This document shows, in pieces, positions 44,270 to 53,797 of a stretch of DNA of 63,368 nucleotides. Each line of letters opens with the position of its first letter. Within the stretch, counting starts at the first letter, position 1. The stretch covers positions 1-63,368 of the forward strand of contig JAFDVV010000030.1 of NCBI GenBank assembly GCA_018268775.1. Direction: 5' to 3'. The notes below the pieces were generated by a model that saw nothing but the letters and a program-made list of their open reading frames with translations, searched no databases and was not told the DNA's origin. The position numbers were made by a program, and so were the translations under genes. This stretch comes from Acidobacteriota bacterium. Its GTDB lineage: Bacteria > Acidobacteriota > Terriglobia > Terriglobales > Acidobacteriaceae.

Positions 44270-45745
44270 ATGCCGCACGAATCGAACGTCACAGCTTCCT
44301 CGGAGACTCTTCCAAAACCCAAAGTATTCATCTCTTACAGCTGGTCTTCTCCAGGCCATCAGGAGCAAATACGAATGTGGGCAGAACGCTTACTGGGTGA
44401 TGGAGTCGATGTGGTCATCGATATCTTCGATCTCAAAGAAGGACACGACAAAAATCATTTCATGGAGAAAATGGTTACCGATCAAACGATCACGCATGTG
44501 CTAGTGATGTGTGACAAGGTCTACGCGGAAAAGGCTAATGCAAGAAAAGCGGGTGTGGGCACCGAATCTCAAATCATCTCAAGCGAGGTCTACGGAAAAG
44601 TAGCGCAGTCGAAGTTCATTCCAATTGCCTGTGAATTCTCTGATGAGAGGGAACCGTTTGTCCCTGCGTTCATGAAATCAAGGATATTCGTAGATTTCTC
44701 GTCGCCTGAAGCAACGAATAAGAATTGGGAGCAGCTTGTGCGAGTCTTATTTCATAAACCTCTATTTCAAAAGCCTGCGCTAGGACTTCCTCCTGCATAT
44801 CTCACCGCTACGGGCAAAACCGCAAGTCCTGCGAACGGTAAATTGGAGTCGCTAAAAACTGCGATTACTTCCAACGCAAGGCATTTGAAACATTATCGAG
44901 AAGACTTCTTGTCGTCCAGTTGGAACGACGCGGATGCACTTCGTGTTAGGCAAAATCCCCAACTTGATCAAAATGGACTTGCGCAAAAAGTCCTTGCAGA
45001 CTGTGGTCTTTTGAAAGACGTGCGGAACAGGATCGTGGATTGGGTTTTACTCGAAAGTAGTGCTGGACAAAGTGAAGATTTTCAGGAATCCCTACTGCAA
45101 TTTCTGGAAAAGCTCCTTGAGCTGAAAGGTCGTCCGGAGGAACTAAACGGTGGGTATAGAGACCAGTGGTTTGAAGCTCATTCGGTATTCGTTTATGAGA
45201 CTTTTTTATACATTGTCGCGGCACTTTTGAAAACGAACTCTTTTTCTATCCTTCACGAGGTTTTCAAATCACATTATCTAAAGCCCCCTTCGCAGAGATA
45301 TGGGAATGAGAAATTTGATGATTTTGGAGCCTTTTATGGGTACTCGGAGCTATTGCAGATTTTGGCTCCAGAACGCCAACAACTCTATAGTCCTGCTGCA
45401 GAATTGATGCAACGACAAGCTGATCGCGCCGATCTCCCGTTCCGGGCAATCATTGAAGCCGAGTTAGTGGTGCTGCTCTCAGCCCTAATCAGGCCTGACG
45501 TTCACTGGTTTCCACAGACATTCTTCTATCGGGCTAATGCAGATTTTCCATTTTTTATTCGCACGACCCAACATCGCTATTTCTTGAGACTTGCTGAAAT
45601 CATCGGGGTTTCCGATGCATCCGCTCTTCGAGATGCGGCGAAGCTAGGATTTGAACGGCTGCATTTGCATACCTATGCTCCGCTCGCGTTACATTCAATG
45701 TCAGTTTGGGAAGCTATGAATTTGGATAAGTTAGATACCTTGTGA
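44270..45745 (+). CDS. SEFIR/TIR-like domain protein, candidate anti-phage effector
   Basis: A 491-residue protein. The N-terminal SEFIR domain (about 17-165) has KVFISYSWSSPGHQEQIRMW, DVVIDIFDLKEGHDKNHFME and THVLVMCDKVYAEKA, the TIR-related pattern. The remaining 320 residues look all-helical and match no domain I know; they may sense infection. Single-gene bacterial SEFIR systems defend against phage by NAD depletion, so abortive infection is the likely role; that is family knowledge plus inference. The gene is AT-richer than its neighbours, uses different codons, and splits the conserved tsf-pyrH pair on the opposite strand, all signs of transfer. Confidence 0.8.
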   Translation: MPHESNVTASSETLPKPKVFISYSWSSPGHQEQIRMWAERLLGDGVDVVIDIFDLKEGHDKNHFMEKMVTDQTITHVLVMCDKVYAEKANARKAGVGTESQIISSEVYGKVAQSKFIPIACEFSDEREPFVPAFMKSRIFVDFSSPEATNKNWEQLVRVLFHKPLFQKPALGLPPAYLTATGKTASPANGKLESLKTAITSNARHLKHYREDFLSSSWNDADALRVRQNPQLDQNGLAQKVLADCGLLKDVRNRIVDWVLLESSAGQSEDFQESLLQFLEKLLELKGRPEELNGGYRDQWFEAHSVFVYETFLYIVAALLKTNSFSILHEVFKSHYLKPPSQRYGNEKFDDFGAFYGYSELLQILAPERQQLYSPAAELMQRQADRADLPFRAIIEAELVVLLSALIRPDVHWFPQTFFYRANADFPFFIRTTQHRYFLRLAEIIGVSDASALRDAAKLGFERLHLHTYAPLALHSMSVWEAMNLDKLDTL

Positions 45746-45838
45746 GGTGCGCTTGGAGAAAAGACCGTGACCGCTCGAGCATCCTAGTCATTACATTTTC
45801 CTCAGTAGTCTCTGGAGAGGAGCGTTAAGCAAATACAC

Positions 45839-45863
45839 GAGCCCGGGCAGGCGCCCGGGGCTC
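45839..45863 (-). terminator. GC-rich hairpin after tsf
   Basis: GAGCCCGGGC / GCCCGGGGCTC with a small loop and one bulge, followed on the minus strand by TATTT after a few bases. Probably ends the rpsB-tsf transcript before the SEFIR insertion. Confidence 0.6.
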
Positions 45864-45890
45864 GATGATCCTGCGGAGTCAGAGGTCAGC

Positions 45891-46553
45891 CTATGCTGAT
45901 GCCTCCTCCGAGGAGGTCTGGGCGGTGGTGGCGACGGTCCAGTTTGGGTCGCCTACCTTGAAGCGTGCAAAGCGGCGGACCGAGATGTTCTCGCCGAGCT
46001 TGCCGACGCGGGTTGCGACGATCTGCGAGATCGACTGCGCCTGGTCCTTGATGAAGGGCTGGTCGAGCAGGCAGACCTCTTCGTAGAACTTGCTCATCTT
46101 GCCCTCGAGCATCTTCTCGATAATGTTGGCCGGCTTGCCCGAGGAGGCAGCCTGGGCGCGATAGATCTCCTTCTCGCGCTCGATGTCCTCGGCGGTGACG
46201 TCTTCGCGACGAACGTAGCGCGGATCGGCGGCGGCGATGTGCATCGCGATGTCGCGGAGCAGCTCCTGGAACTCAGGCGTGCGGGCGACGAAGTCGGACT
46301 CGCAGTTGAGCTCGACGAGGACGCCAATCTTTCCGCCGGCGTGGATGTACGTTCCCACCGAACCTTCGTTCGTGGTGCGCGAGGCCTTCTTGGCGGCCGA
46401 TGCCATGCCGCGCTTGCGGAGGACAACAAACGCCTCCTCCATGTCGCCCTTGGCCTCCTGCAGAGCCTTGAGGCAGTCGCCCATCGGGGCGGAGGACTTT
46501 TCGCGGAGTTCTTTGACGAGTTTCGCGTCGATCTTTACGGCAGTCTCAGACAT
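45891..46553 (-). CDS. tsf: Translation elongation factor Ts
   Basis: Exchanges GDP for GTP on EF-Tu. The 220-residue protein is of the shorter EF-Ts form. The UBA-like N-domain reads KLVKELREKSSAPMGDCLKALQEAKGDMEEA, the core has VGVLVELNCESDFVAR (the conserved DFVAR), and the C-terminus contains LLDQPFIKD. Start ATG 46553 with AAGGGA upstream. It follows rpsB after a hairpin at 46591. The Ala/Ser/Thr-rich C-terminal tail is slightly extended. Confidence 0.96.
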   Translation of the reverse strand: MSETAVKIDAKLVKELREKSSAPMGDCLKALQEAKGDMEEAFVVLRKRGMASAAKKASRTTNEGSVGTYIHAGGKIGVLVELNCESDFVARTPEFQELLRDIAMHIAAADPRYVRREDVTAEDIEREKEIYRAQAASSGKPANIIEKMLEGKMSKFYEEVCLLDQPFIKDQAQSISQIVATRVGKLGENISVRRFARFKVGDPNWTVATTAQTSSEEASA

Positions 46554-46590
46554 TGGTAGTTCCCTTCCTGGTGTAGAGCGTGATTCAGAC

Positions 46591-46620
46591 AAAAGGGGCG
46601 CGGGATTCAACCCGCGCCCC
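46591..46620 (-). terminator. Terminator/attenuator between rpsB and tsf
   Basis: GGGGCGCGGG, loop TTGAAT, CCCGCGCCCC, then TTTTG on the minus strand. Placed between the two genes it may lower tsf expression relative to rpsB. A similar arrangement is common for ribosomal operons. Confidence 0.8.
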
Positions 46621-46692
46621 CTGATGTTGCCAGATGGCGGTTATCCTTCGACTTCGCTCAGGACAGGCTCACCGAAGCAAAGGTGCGGGGGC

Positions 46693-47610
46693 TTAGGCTC
46701 CGGTCTCGGCGATGGCCGTGTCGGGCTCATCGACTGAGGCTGCGGCTGGAGCCTTGCGAATGTTGCCACCGAGAACGGCGGCGAGGTCGACGTTGTCGTC
46801 CTCATCGGCGTCTGCGGCGGAGATGGAGGCCTGGACCTCATTCAGCTCGCCATCCTCGCCGATGTGCTCAGGCGAGATCTCGGTCTGCTGCACGTCGGAG
46901 ACCTCGTCGGCGAACGCGCGCTCGGAGACCATCTGCGTGCCCTCGTAGGCCGAGTCGGCGATCTTCGTGGTGAAGAGGCGGATGGCGCGGAGAGCATCGT
47001 CGTTGCCGGGGATCACGTAGTCGACCACAGTGGGGTCGCAGTTGGTGTCGACAACGGCGACGACCGGGATGCCGAGCTTGCGTGCTTCGGAGACGGCGAT
47101 GGCCTCGTTGTTCGAGTCGATCACGAAGATCGCATCTGGCAGGCGCTTCATGTTCTTGATGCCGGCGAGGTTCGTCGACAGGTGCTTGCGCTCGCGCTCG
47201 AGCTTGATGACTTCCTTCTTGGTGAGCAGCTCGTAGCGGCCGTCGGTCGACATGTCGTCGAGTTCCTGCAGGCGCTTGACCGACTTCTGCACCGTGACCC
47301 AGTTGGTCAGCAGACCGCCGAGCCAGCGCGAGTTGATATACGGCATTCCGGCGCGGGTCGCCTCTTCGGCGACGGCGTCCTGTGCCTGGCGCTTGGTGCC
47401 GACGAAGAGGATCAGCTTGCCGGTCGCGGTCAGGTCGGTGACGAACTTCGACGCGTCCTTGAACATCTTGAGCGTCTTCTGAAGGTCGATGATGTAAATT
47501 CCGTTGCGCTCGCCGAAGATGTACTCCTTCATCTTGGGGTTCCAGCGCTTGGTCTGATGCCCGAAGTGTACGCCAGCCTCGAGCAGTTCTTTCATCGTGA
47601 TAGTAGCCAT
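46693..47610 (-). CDS. rpsB: 30S ribosomal protein S2
   Basis: Small-subunit ribosomal protein. It has [64 protein letters not shown] and the [19 protein letters not shown] segment. At 305 residues it is longer than the usual 240-260: an acidic, Ala/Asp/Glu-rich extension follows residue 230 or so. Such tails occur in other phyla. It precedes tsf, as usual. Confidence 0.97.
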   Translation of the reverse strand: MATITMKELLEAGVHFGHQTKRWNPKMKEYIFGERNGIYIIDLQKTLKMFKDASKFVTDLTATGKLILFVGTKRQAQDAVAEEATRAGMPYINSRWLGGLLTNWVTVQKSVKRLQELDDMSTDGRYELLTKKEVIKLERERKHLSTNLAGIKNMKRLPDAIFVIDSNNEAIAVSEARKLGIPVVAVVDTNCDPTVVDYVIPGNDDALRAIRLFTTKIADSAYEGTQMVSERAFADEVSDVQQTEISPEHIGEDGELNEVQASISAADADEDDNVDLAAVLGGNIRKAPAAASVDEPDTAIAETGA

Positions 47611-47787
47611 TCAGTCTCCTAGGTTGAGGGCGTCGGAGTGTGCTCATCCGCGACCTGTATTGATCCCCCGCAGGGGAGATTTAACTCCTTGCCCCAGGCG
47701 ATGGCGCTGCCAGAGGGTGATGCGAGCGGCCGGCCCCTCATGCGAAGGACCAGCCGCCAAAGCGTAGTGGCCAACAGGCCCCGAAGA

Positions 47788-48183
47788 CTAGCGCTTCGAG
47801 AACTGGAAGCGAGCGCGAGCGCCCTTCTGACCGTACTTCTTGCGCTCCTTGGCGCGTGAGTCGCGGGTCACGAGGCCTTCGCTCTTGAGCGCCTTGCGGA
47901 GCTCGGGGTTGAACTGCATCAGCGCGCGAGCGATACCGAGCTTCACGGCGTCGGCCTGACCCATCACGCCGCCACCGCGAACGGTGGTGATGACGTCGAA
48001 AGTCTCGCCGATGTCGTTGATGCCGAGCGAGCGCTTGGCCGCGGCGCGCTGCTGTGCCGTGACGAAGTAAACGTCAACGTCCTTCTTGTTGACGGAAAAT
48101 TTGCCGCTGCCCGGGCGCAGGAAGACGCGCGCGATCGAGCTCTTGCGACGGCCGGTGCCATAGTACTGGACGAGATCTGCCAT
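47788..48183 (-). CDS. rpsI: 30S ribosomal protein S9
   Basis: A 131-residue ribosomal protein with [43 protein letters not shown] and the conserved C-terminal arginine tail (KARFQF-type, ending SKR) that reaches the P-site tRNA. It follows rplM by 61 bases, the normal rplM-rpsI operon. The 177 bases between rpsI and rpsB contain no gene. Confidence 0.97.
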   Translation of the reverse strand: MADLVQYYGTGRRKSSIARVFLRPGSGKFSVNKKDVDVYFVTAQQRAAAKRSLGINDIGETFDVITTVRGGGVMGQADAVKLGIARALMQFNPELRKALKSEGLVTRDSRAKERKKYGQKGARARFQFSKR

Positions 48184-48244
48184 ATATCCTCTAAATCCTC
48201 TTCATATGGGCCGTAGCCCACAAAACTTGTCACGCAATCCGCAA

Positions 48245-48688
48245 CTAGGCGGTCGCCTCGAGCGGCTGCGGCTTCTGGGCCAGGTGCGGATGCTTGTCGC
48301 CCTTGTAGACCTTCAGCTTGGTGGCCATCTGGCGGCCCAGCTTCGACTTCGGCAGCATGCCCTTGACGGCCTGCTCGACGATGGCCTCGGGACGGCGCTT
48401 CAACAGGTCGACGAAGGACTCTTCGCGAAGACCGCCGGGGAAACCGGTGTACCGGCGATAGAGCTTCTGGTCGGACTTGAGGCCCGTGAGGACGATCTTC
48501 TCGGCGTTGATGATCACAACGTGATCGCCGGTGTCGATGTATGGCGTGTAGATCGGGTTGAGCTTGCCGGACAGCACATTCGCTGCCTGCGTCGCGAGGC
48601 GGCCAAGCGTCTTGCCGCTGGCGTCGAGGACAAACCACTTGCGCTGAATCTCATTCGCGCTAGGAATCCTGGTGGACATCGTTTTCAT
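48245..48688 (-). CDS. rplM: 50S ribosomal protein L13
   Basis: A 147-residue large-subunit protein with [43 protein letters not shown], and [15 protein letters not shown] with [13 protein letters not shown]. Two ATGs (48688 and 48679) are possible starts; AGGGAG lies close to the first. It is the first gene of the ribosomal cluster in this direction. Confidence 0.97.
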   Translation of the reverse strand: MKTMSTRIPSANEIQRKWFVLDASGKTLGRLATQAANVLSGKLNPIYTPYIDTGDHVVIINAEKIVLTGLKSDQKLYRRYTGFPGGLREESFVDLLKRRPEAIVEQAVKGMLPKSKLGRQMATKLKVYKGDKHPHLAQKPQPLEATA

Positions 48689-49200
48689 TACTCCCTGGTT
48701 CTGCCGTCTTCCTTGTTCGGCGTGGAGCGGAAGAATGGTGGATCAGATTTTTACTGCGTCCTGCGTCATACCGGTTTCGAACCGAAAAGCTGCCTCGGCG
48801 CTGGAACTCACGAAAGACGCGAGCAAGCCAGCCGCCTGGATTGCGCACAGAGCCTGGTTCTGGGCCTGAGGTGTGGGTGCTTTGGGGGCGAACGCCAATG
48901 CAATGCCCCGGGTGGATCCACCACGATGTCTCGCAACCATTGTGGGCGTACCGCCCCACTGTCGTGCAGACGCGAGACTGCGCGAGATTTAAGAATAGCC
49001 GAGGTCTTGCGGAGAGTCAACGAAGATTCCTGCCGGAAAAAACCCTGAAATCGCTGATGAAAAGGAGCTTAGGAAGATCGCAGGCACTTTCATGATCGCC
49101 GGACCGCTCGATCCGCGAAGATGCTTAGCTATCTAATTGACCTAACGCACCTTGCAGCAACAAGATCGCCGCCGGACTCGGGACAAACCCGCCAACCCGT
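48689..49200. other. Upstream region of the rplM cluster
   Basis: About 500 bases without a supported gene. It should contain the promoter and leader of rplM-rpsI. I searched by eye for an L13-leader fold and found no clear motif. A few weak inverted repeats exist, but none stands out. Confidence 0.4.
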
Positions 49201-49792
49201 GTCATCCCGACCGTAGCGCAGCGAAGTGGAGGAACCTGTTTTTGCATTCGCGGCCCAACCGAACCTGCGGGAGAAAAGCGGGTTTCTCCACTCCGCATCT
49301 CACGATAAGCCGTGAGATGCTCCGGTCGAAATGACACATCTTTTGCCTGATCTAAACTGCGCGATCTTGCTTCGCCGACTCGGCTTAACTGGAATACCAA
49401 ACGAAACCCCGCCAACCCCATTCGTCATCCCGACCGTAGCGAAGCGAAGTGGAGGGACCTGCTTTTTTGCATTCGCGGCCCAACCGAACCTGCGGGAGAA
49501 AAGCGGGTTTCTCCACTCCGCATCTCACGATAAAGCCGTGAGATGCTCCGGTCGAAATGACACATCTTTTGCCTGATCTAAAACTGCGCGATCTTGCTTC
49601 GCCGACTCGGCTTAACTGGAATACCAAACGAAACCCCGCCAACCCCGTCATCCCGACCGTAGCGAAGCGAAGTGGAGGGACCTGCTTTTTGCATTCGCGG
49701 CCCAACCGAACCTGCGGGAGAAAAGCGGGTTTCTCCACTCCGCATCTCACGATAAAGCCGTGAGATGCTCCGGTCGAAATGACACATCTTTT
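49201..49792. repeat. 223-bp tandem repeat, 2.65 copies
   Basis: Copies start at 49201, 49424 and 49647, exactly 223 bases apart; the last is cut after about 146 bases. Each begins GTCATCCCGACCGTAGCG and carries GAAGTGGAGG, GGCCCAACCGAACCTGCGGG and CTCCACTCCGCATCTCACG. The repeated core ends GCTCCGGTCGAAATGACACA. The core is bounded by inverted ends (GTCATCCCGACC / GGTCGAAATGAC), like a MITE. The remaining part is spacer with the 3' flank CTGATCTAAAACTGCGCGAT duplicated. Short frames inside it are artefacts. Confidence 0.9.
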
Positions 49793-49817
49793 CTATAGAT
49801 TGAAGTTTCGATCCAAC

Positions 49818-50651
49818 TCAGCGCTGCTTTGCCTCATAGATCTTCGCATCGACCAGAAACCGGAACCAGAAGGTCTGGAGCACATAGAAGATGAACCCCT
49901 CCTTGCCGTCGAGGAAGCCGAGGCGCAGGAAGTATCGATAGAAGAAGAGCGCGAACGGGCGGGTAAAGGCCGGCGCGTTGGTATAGAAGCTGCGCAGGAA
50001 CCGCTTGCGCTCGATCGGATTTCCGGTGAGCCGTCCGCCGATACGGCCTTCGACGTTGCCCCCGGCGCTCTCCTGCAGAAGCATCTCGCGCACCTCGGCG
50101 TCGGACCAGCGATTGTGGCGGTAGGTCCACTCCGAGAGCGACATGCGGATGTCGTCGATCATCGGGTGTCTGAGCCGCGCGGTCGCGCCGTTACAGAGAA
50201 AGTGCTGGTCGTACTCGCGCGCCTCGCAGCGGCCCTGGCCTTTGACGAAGAGCCGCATATGCCAGGTGGGGTTCATGCCGCCGTGGTGCAGGATGCGTCC
50301 CATGAACTGAAGCAGGCGAGGAAGGAAGTAGCCGGCGAGGGTCGAGTCCTCGGGCAGCATCGCAATCTCATGTTGCAGCTCCGGCGTCAGGCGCTCGTCC
50401 GCGTCGAGATGGAGCTGCCAGCGGTAGCGTGTGGCGAGATTGTCGATCGCCCAGTTGCGCTGCGCGCCGTAGTTCTCAAACGGGTGGTGCGAGACGGAGG
50501 CCCCGGCGGCCTGTGCGATGGCGATGGTCTGGTCGGTCGAGCCCGAGTCGACGACGTGGATGTCGTCGGTGATTGCCCTGACGCTGGCAAGCGTTGCCTG
50601 AAGCGAGTCGCTGGAGTTGAAGGCGAGGATGATGACCGACGGACGCACCAC
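49818..50651 (-). CDS. Family 2 glycosyltransferase (WaaE/KdtX-like)
   Basis: A 277-residue cytoplasmic or membrane-associated enzyme adding a sugar to a lipid-linked glycan. GT-A fold motifs are visible: VIILAFNSSDSLQATLASV, DIHVVDSGSTDQT, YGAQRNWAIDN and the metal-binding LHLDADERLTPEL. The C-terminal part, with a Trp/Phe-rich FYRYFLRLGFLDGKEGFIFY, resembles the lipopolysaccharide-core WaaE/KdtX group. Two adjacent GTG codons (50651, 50648) can serve as start; GGGAG precedes them. It lies beside other envelope-glycan genes. Confidence 0.87.
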   Translation of the reverse strand: MVRPSVIILAFNSSDSLQATLASVRAITDDIHVVDSGSTDQTIAIAQAAGASVSHHPFENYGAQRNWAIDNLATRYRWQLHLDADERLTPELQHEIAMLPEDSTLAGYFLPRLLQFMGRILHHGGMNPTWHMRLFVKGQGRCEAREYDQHFLCNGATARLRHPMIDDIRMSLSEWTYRHNRWSDAEVREMLLQESAGGNVEGRIGGRLTGNPIERKRFLRSFYTNAPAFTRPFALFFYRYFLRLGFLDGKEGFIFYVLQTFWFRFLVDAKIYEAKQR

Positions 50652-50702
50652 GGCTCCCGGGAGAGATTAACGGCTTGGCTCTACGATACAGAACCGAAGC
50701 GT

Positions 50703-52364
50703 CTAATGCTGCAACTGCGGTAGCGAAGGCTGCCGGTCGAAGTTGGTCTCAAGCAGACGTGGAGATCTCGCACGGCGGCGGCGCGGCGTCGACGGCACCG
50801 GCGGATCGAGCCGGTAGAGGATCAGCAGGTTGCGCTCCGGGTCGTCCATCGCCGGAAACGCCGCGACCCGCTTGAGGTGATAGATCGGCGTGAGCGCGTC
50901 CATCTTGTCGTCGTCGACCTGGTTCCAGGCGATGTACCAGCCGGGCTGATAGGCGCGGACGCGGTCTTCGAGCTCCATCGTGCCGAAGTCGTCGCAGATG
51001 CTGGGCAGGCCGGTCATCAACGAGAGGTCGGAGCCGCTGATGGAGAGCACCAGCGGGTTGTGCGTGCGATCGGAGGCGACGATCTGGTGAATGCGCTGCG
51101 CCGCGTCCGCGAAGGTGTACTCGGGATGGCGGATGAAGTGAATGGTCTGGCGGGCGTCGGAGGCGACGACCGCAAGCAGAGCGCAGGCCGCGGCCGCCCC
51201 GGCAAAGTGGTGTAGCGGGGCGATCACGTTGCGGCGGTTCCACAGGCCCTCAAAGACAACCGCCACCAGCAAAGTAAGAGGCACGGCAACGACGAGGTAA
51301 TAGCGCGGCTGAAGGTTGTTGTGGTAAGCGAGAAACGACGCATATCCAGCGGCCCAGAGCGTCAGCGAAGGCACCAGCGGGTTTCGCAGCAGCCGCTGCC
51401 GCACAAACAACACGATGGCAATAGCGACGAGCGCCAGCGGATAGAGCAGCTTGCCCAGCCACTCTCCGTCGAGGATCGTGTCCTGGATAACCGAGACGGC
51501 ATTGTCCGGCGTGATGCCTGTGTAGGAGTTCGCGCTGAAGAGATAGCGATAGTCCTCAAGGAAGCGCGGCCGCACGATGAAGCCGAAATAGGCAAGCCAG
51601 ATGCCCGCACCGATCGCCAGCGCCGGGGCCATCATGCGCACGAACTGCCGCGGCCTGTACCCTGAGCGCGCAAAGGCCATCCACGCGACACAGGGAAACA
51701 GAAACAGCGCCGTGGTCTTCGTCAGGACCATCAGCGGCAGCAGCGCGCCCAGCGCCACCGCGGGTACCCAATAGCGGAGCGCCGTGGTTTCGCTGCGTGG
51801 CACAAGATACGATGCAGCCAGCAGCGCCAGCACCGTCAGCAGAATCAGCATCGGCTCAAGGATGGCCAACCGGCTGAAGGCGTAGCAGAACGGACTCACG
51901 GCAAGCAGAAGCGCGCCGATCGCCGGCGCAAGAGAAGAGCTGCGCTCCTCCTGTAGCGGCGAGAGCCGCGAAGAACGCCGCACAAGCAGATACGCTCCAA
52001 GCACGATGAGAGCGAACGTCGCTACGGACAGCGCCCGCGCAGCCACGATGTTGACGCCGGTAAAGCGGAAGACGGCGGACTCCGCCAGCGGCCAAACCGG
52101 AAGCGCGGCGGCGGGATTGAAGTCGCCGGGGACGTACCAGTGTCCGCGTTGAAAGTGACGGATCGCCGCATCGCCATACCAGCCTTCGTCGGTGTACTTC
52201 GACCAGTCCATCCAGGGGGAGTGATTGGGGAAGTCGGCCCGGAGGTGGACGCCATGCAACAGCAGGAAACATGCCGCAACGGCGAGCAGGCCCACCTCAA
52301 TCCATCGAACACGGGCGAAGAACGGGCGTGCCGTGCTAAGGCCGCTTGTAGAAGAGTCGGTCAT
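50703..52364 (-). CDS. Membrane glycosyltransferase, GT39/ArnT-like
   Basis: A 553-residue polytopic membrane protein. Early sequence PWMDWSKYTDEGWYGDAAIR contains the acidic first-loop motif (DEG) expected for polyprenyl-phosphate-sugar-using glycosyltransferases of the PMT/GT39/GT83 class. About ten hydrophobic segments follow and then a soluble C-terminal domain. Start ATG 52364 (MTDSSTSG) is used; a TTG at 52445 would add 27 residues. Probably transfers a sugar to a lipid or protein in the periplasm; the acceptor is unknown. Confidence 0.78.
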   Translation of the reverse strand: MTDSSTSGLSTARPFFARVRWIEVGLLAVAACFLLLHGVHLRADFPNHSPWMDWSKYTDEGWYGDAAIRHFQRGHWYVPGDFNPAAALPVWPLAESAVFRFTGVNIVAARALSVATFALIVLGAYLLVRRSSRLSPLQEERSSSLAPAIGALLLAVSPFCYAFSRLAILEPMLILLTVLALLAASYLVPRSETTALRYWVPAVALGALLPLMVLTKTTALFLFPCVAWMAFARSGYRPRQFVRMMAPALAIGAGIWLAYFGFIVRPRFLEDYRYLFSANSYTGITPDNAVSVIQDTILDGEWLGKLLYPLALVAIAIVLFVRQRLLRNPLVPSLTLWAAGYASFLAYHNNLQPRYYLVVAVPLTLLVAVVFEGLWNRRNVIAPLHHFAGAAAACALLAVVASDARQTIHFIRHPEYTFADAAQRIHQIVASDRTHNPLVLSISGSDLSLMTGLPSICDDFGTMELEDRVRAYQPGWYIAWNQVDDDKMDALTPIYHLKRVAAFPAMDDPERNLLILYRLDPPVPSTPRRRRARSPRLLETNFDRQPSLPQLQH

Positions 52365-52537
52365 GAGTGCTTCGAGCGGGCAGGTCCTTTCCGGCAAAGA
52401 GGAGTACAAGCGCTGCGCTGCGGCAATGAATCCTGTCTCTCGCAATGAGTCCTAATCTCCCTATGATACGAAAATTTCGAGCGCAGGGTTCACCGGGCGA
52501 ACAGACCGGGTAGTGTGTCAGTTTTGATTCGCTGAGC

Positions 52538-52628
52538 CGTCATTCTGGGCCGCAGGCGAAGAATCTCGGCAGTTTTCTAACGCGTTGGAATGAAACTACA
52601 GAGGTCCCTCGCTGCCGCTGGGAATGAC
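52538..52628. repeat. Interspersed inverted-repeat element (CATTCTGGGC variant)
   Basis: CCGTCATTCTGGGCCGCAGG plus CGAAGAATCTC at one end, and CCCTCGCTGCCGCTGGGAAT plus GACC at the other, with GAAACTACAGAGG in the middle as in the 27021 element. A diverged member of the family. Lies between an ABC permease and a glycosyltransferase gene. Confidence 0.65.
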
Positions 52629-52676
52629 CTGAACTCACCACTACTCCAGACCGCAAGCTCGCGGGGCAACCTTTTT

Positions 52677-53768
52677 CTACTCGTAGGCGAGGGCGTCGAT
52701 GGGATCTTTGCTGGCCGCTTTGAACGCCGGGTAGAGCGCCCCGAGCAGCGCGCCCACAAACGCAATCGCTATCGCCCGCCAGACCCACGGCAGATTGATG
52801 ACGAAGTCGAGCGTGGGGAACTTTGCCTCAAGCGCCGCGCTGAGAGCGTAGCTCGATGCGATTCCAAGAGCGATGCCCACCGCCGCGATCAAGCCGGTCT
52901 CGCGCAGAACGAGGGCGACGATATAACTGCGCGAGGCCCCCATCGACTTCAGAATGCCGATCTCGCGCGTGCGTTCCATAACGGCCGTATACATCGACTG
53001 GAAGATCACCAGGAAACCGATCACAAGCGCAATGCCAACCACCACGCGAAGCGCGATATTGAACGCCGGCAGGCGCGCGGGGGTCATCGACGAGAGATAC
53101 TCGTCCGTGGTAACGACACTGTACTGGCCCATGCCAGGCGTGGCGAGAATGGCCTTCTTCACATCGTCGACGTACTTCGGATAGTCCTCGGTCTTGAGGT
53201 AAAAGGCGCTGGCCTTGCCCTCGGTCCCCGTAAGTGCACCCATCGTTTCAATAGGAATGAACTTGCGGCCGCCTTTGCCGTGCACCACGATGCCCGAGAT
53301 GCGGAAGGTATGGTCGAGCAGCTTGATTGAGTCGCCCGGCTTTTTACCCTCGCCGGCGTAGTCGTCGAGAATGATGTCGTCTGGCCCCTGGAACGGCCCG
53401 CCTGATATGAACTGAAACGGCAGCAGGTCGTTATATGTCTTGAAATCGATGCCGTAGATGTTGTCGAACGAGTTCGTGATCTGAATGTTGACTGGGGCCG
53501 ACACGACAACGTGAGGGATCTTTGCAAGCACGTCGGCGACCTTGATCGAAGCTCCGGCAGCGCTCATGCCGATGAAGTTGTTCGTTGTGCTGGGGCGCAC
53601 GAACATGTCCATGCCGATGCCGTTCTGGCGGTCCTTGAAGCCGTTGAGCTTGCCCATCAGGATGGCGGAGATCGAGAGGATCATGATGACCTCGATCGCA
53701 ATGGCCAGGGCGCTGATCAGCGAACGGAGGGGGCGGTGGACGAGATTGCCGACGACAAGCTTATTCAT
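52677..53768 (-). CDS. ABC transporter permease, FtsX/MacB type
   Basis: A 363-residue inner-membrane protein with the four-helix MacB/DevC layout. The N-terminal helix (SLISALAIAIEVIMILSISAIL) leads to a large periplasmic domain (about 50-230). Three C-terminal helices follow (IALRVVVGIALVIGFLVIF, LRETGLIAAVGIALGIASSY, WRAIAIAFVGALLGALYPAF). The FtsX motif ERTREIGILKSMGASRSYI is present. It has no neighbouring ATPase; the LolD-type ATPase at 27147 is a candidate. Probably exports or extracts a lipid, lipoprotein or peptide. Confidence 0.88.
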   Translation of the reverse strand: MNKLVVGNLVHRPLRSLISALAIAIEVIMILSISAILMGKLNGFKDRQNGIGMDMFVRPSTTNNFIGMSAAGASIKVADVLAKIPHVVVSAPVNIQITNSFDNIYGIDFKTYNDLLPFQFISGGPFQGPDDIILDDYAGEGKKPGDSIKLLDHTFRISGIVVHGKGGRKFIPIETMGALTGTEGKASAFYLKTEDYPKYVDDVKKAILATPGMGQYSVVTTDEYLSSMTPARLPAFNIALRVVVGIALVIGFLVIFQSMYTAVMERTREIGILKSMGASRSYIVALVLRETGLIAAVGIALGIASSYALSAALEAKFPTLDFVINLPWVWRAIAIAFVGALLGALYPAFKAASKDPIDALAYE

Positions 53769-53797
53769 GCTGATATTCAGTGTATGGCAGCGCGCGC

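Noticed and set aside
49331..49790. Short open frames inside the tandem repeat
   Set aside because: Each is a reading of the repeat itself, on both strands, with no ribosome site.
49201..49792. CRISPR array
   Set aside because: The 223-base units are far too long and the spacers are identical; it is a tandem duplication of an extragenic element.
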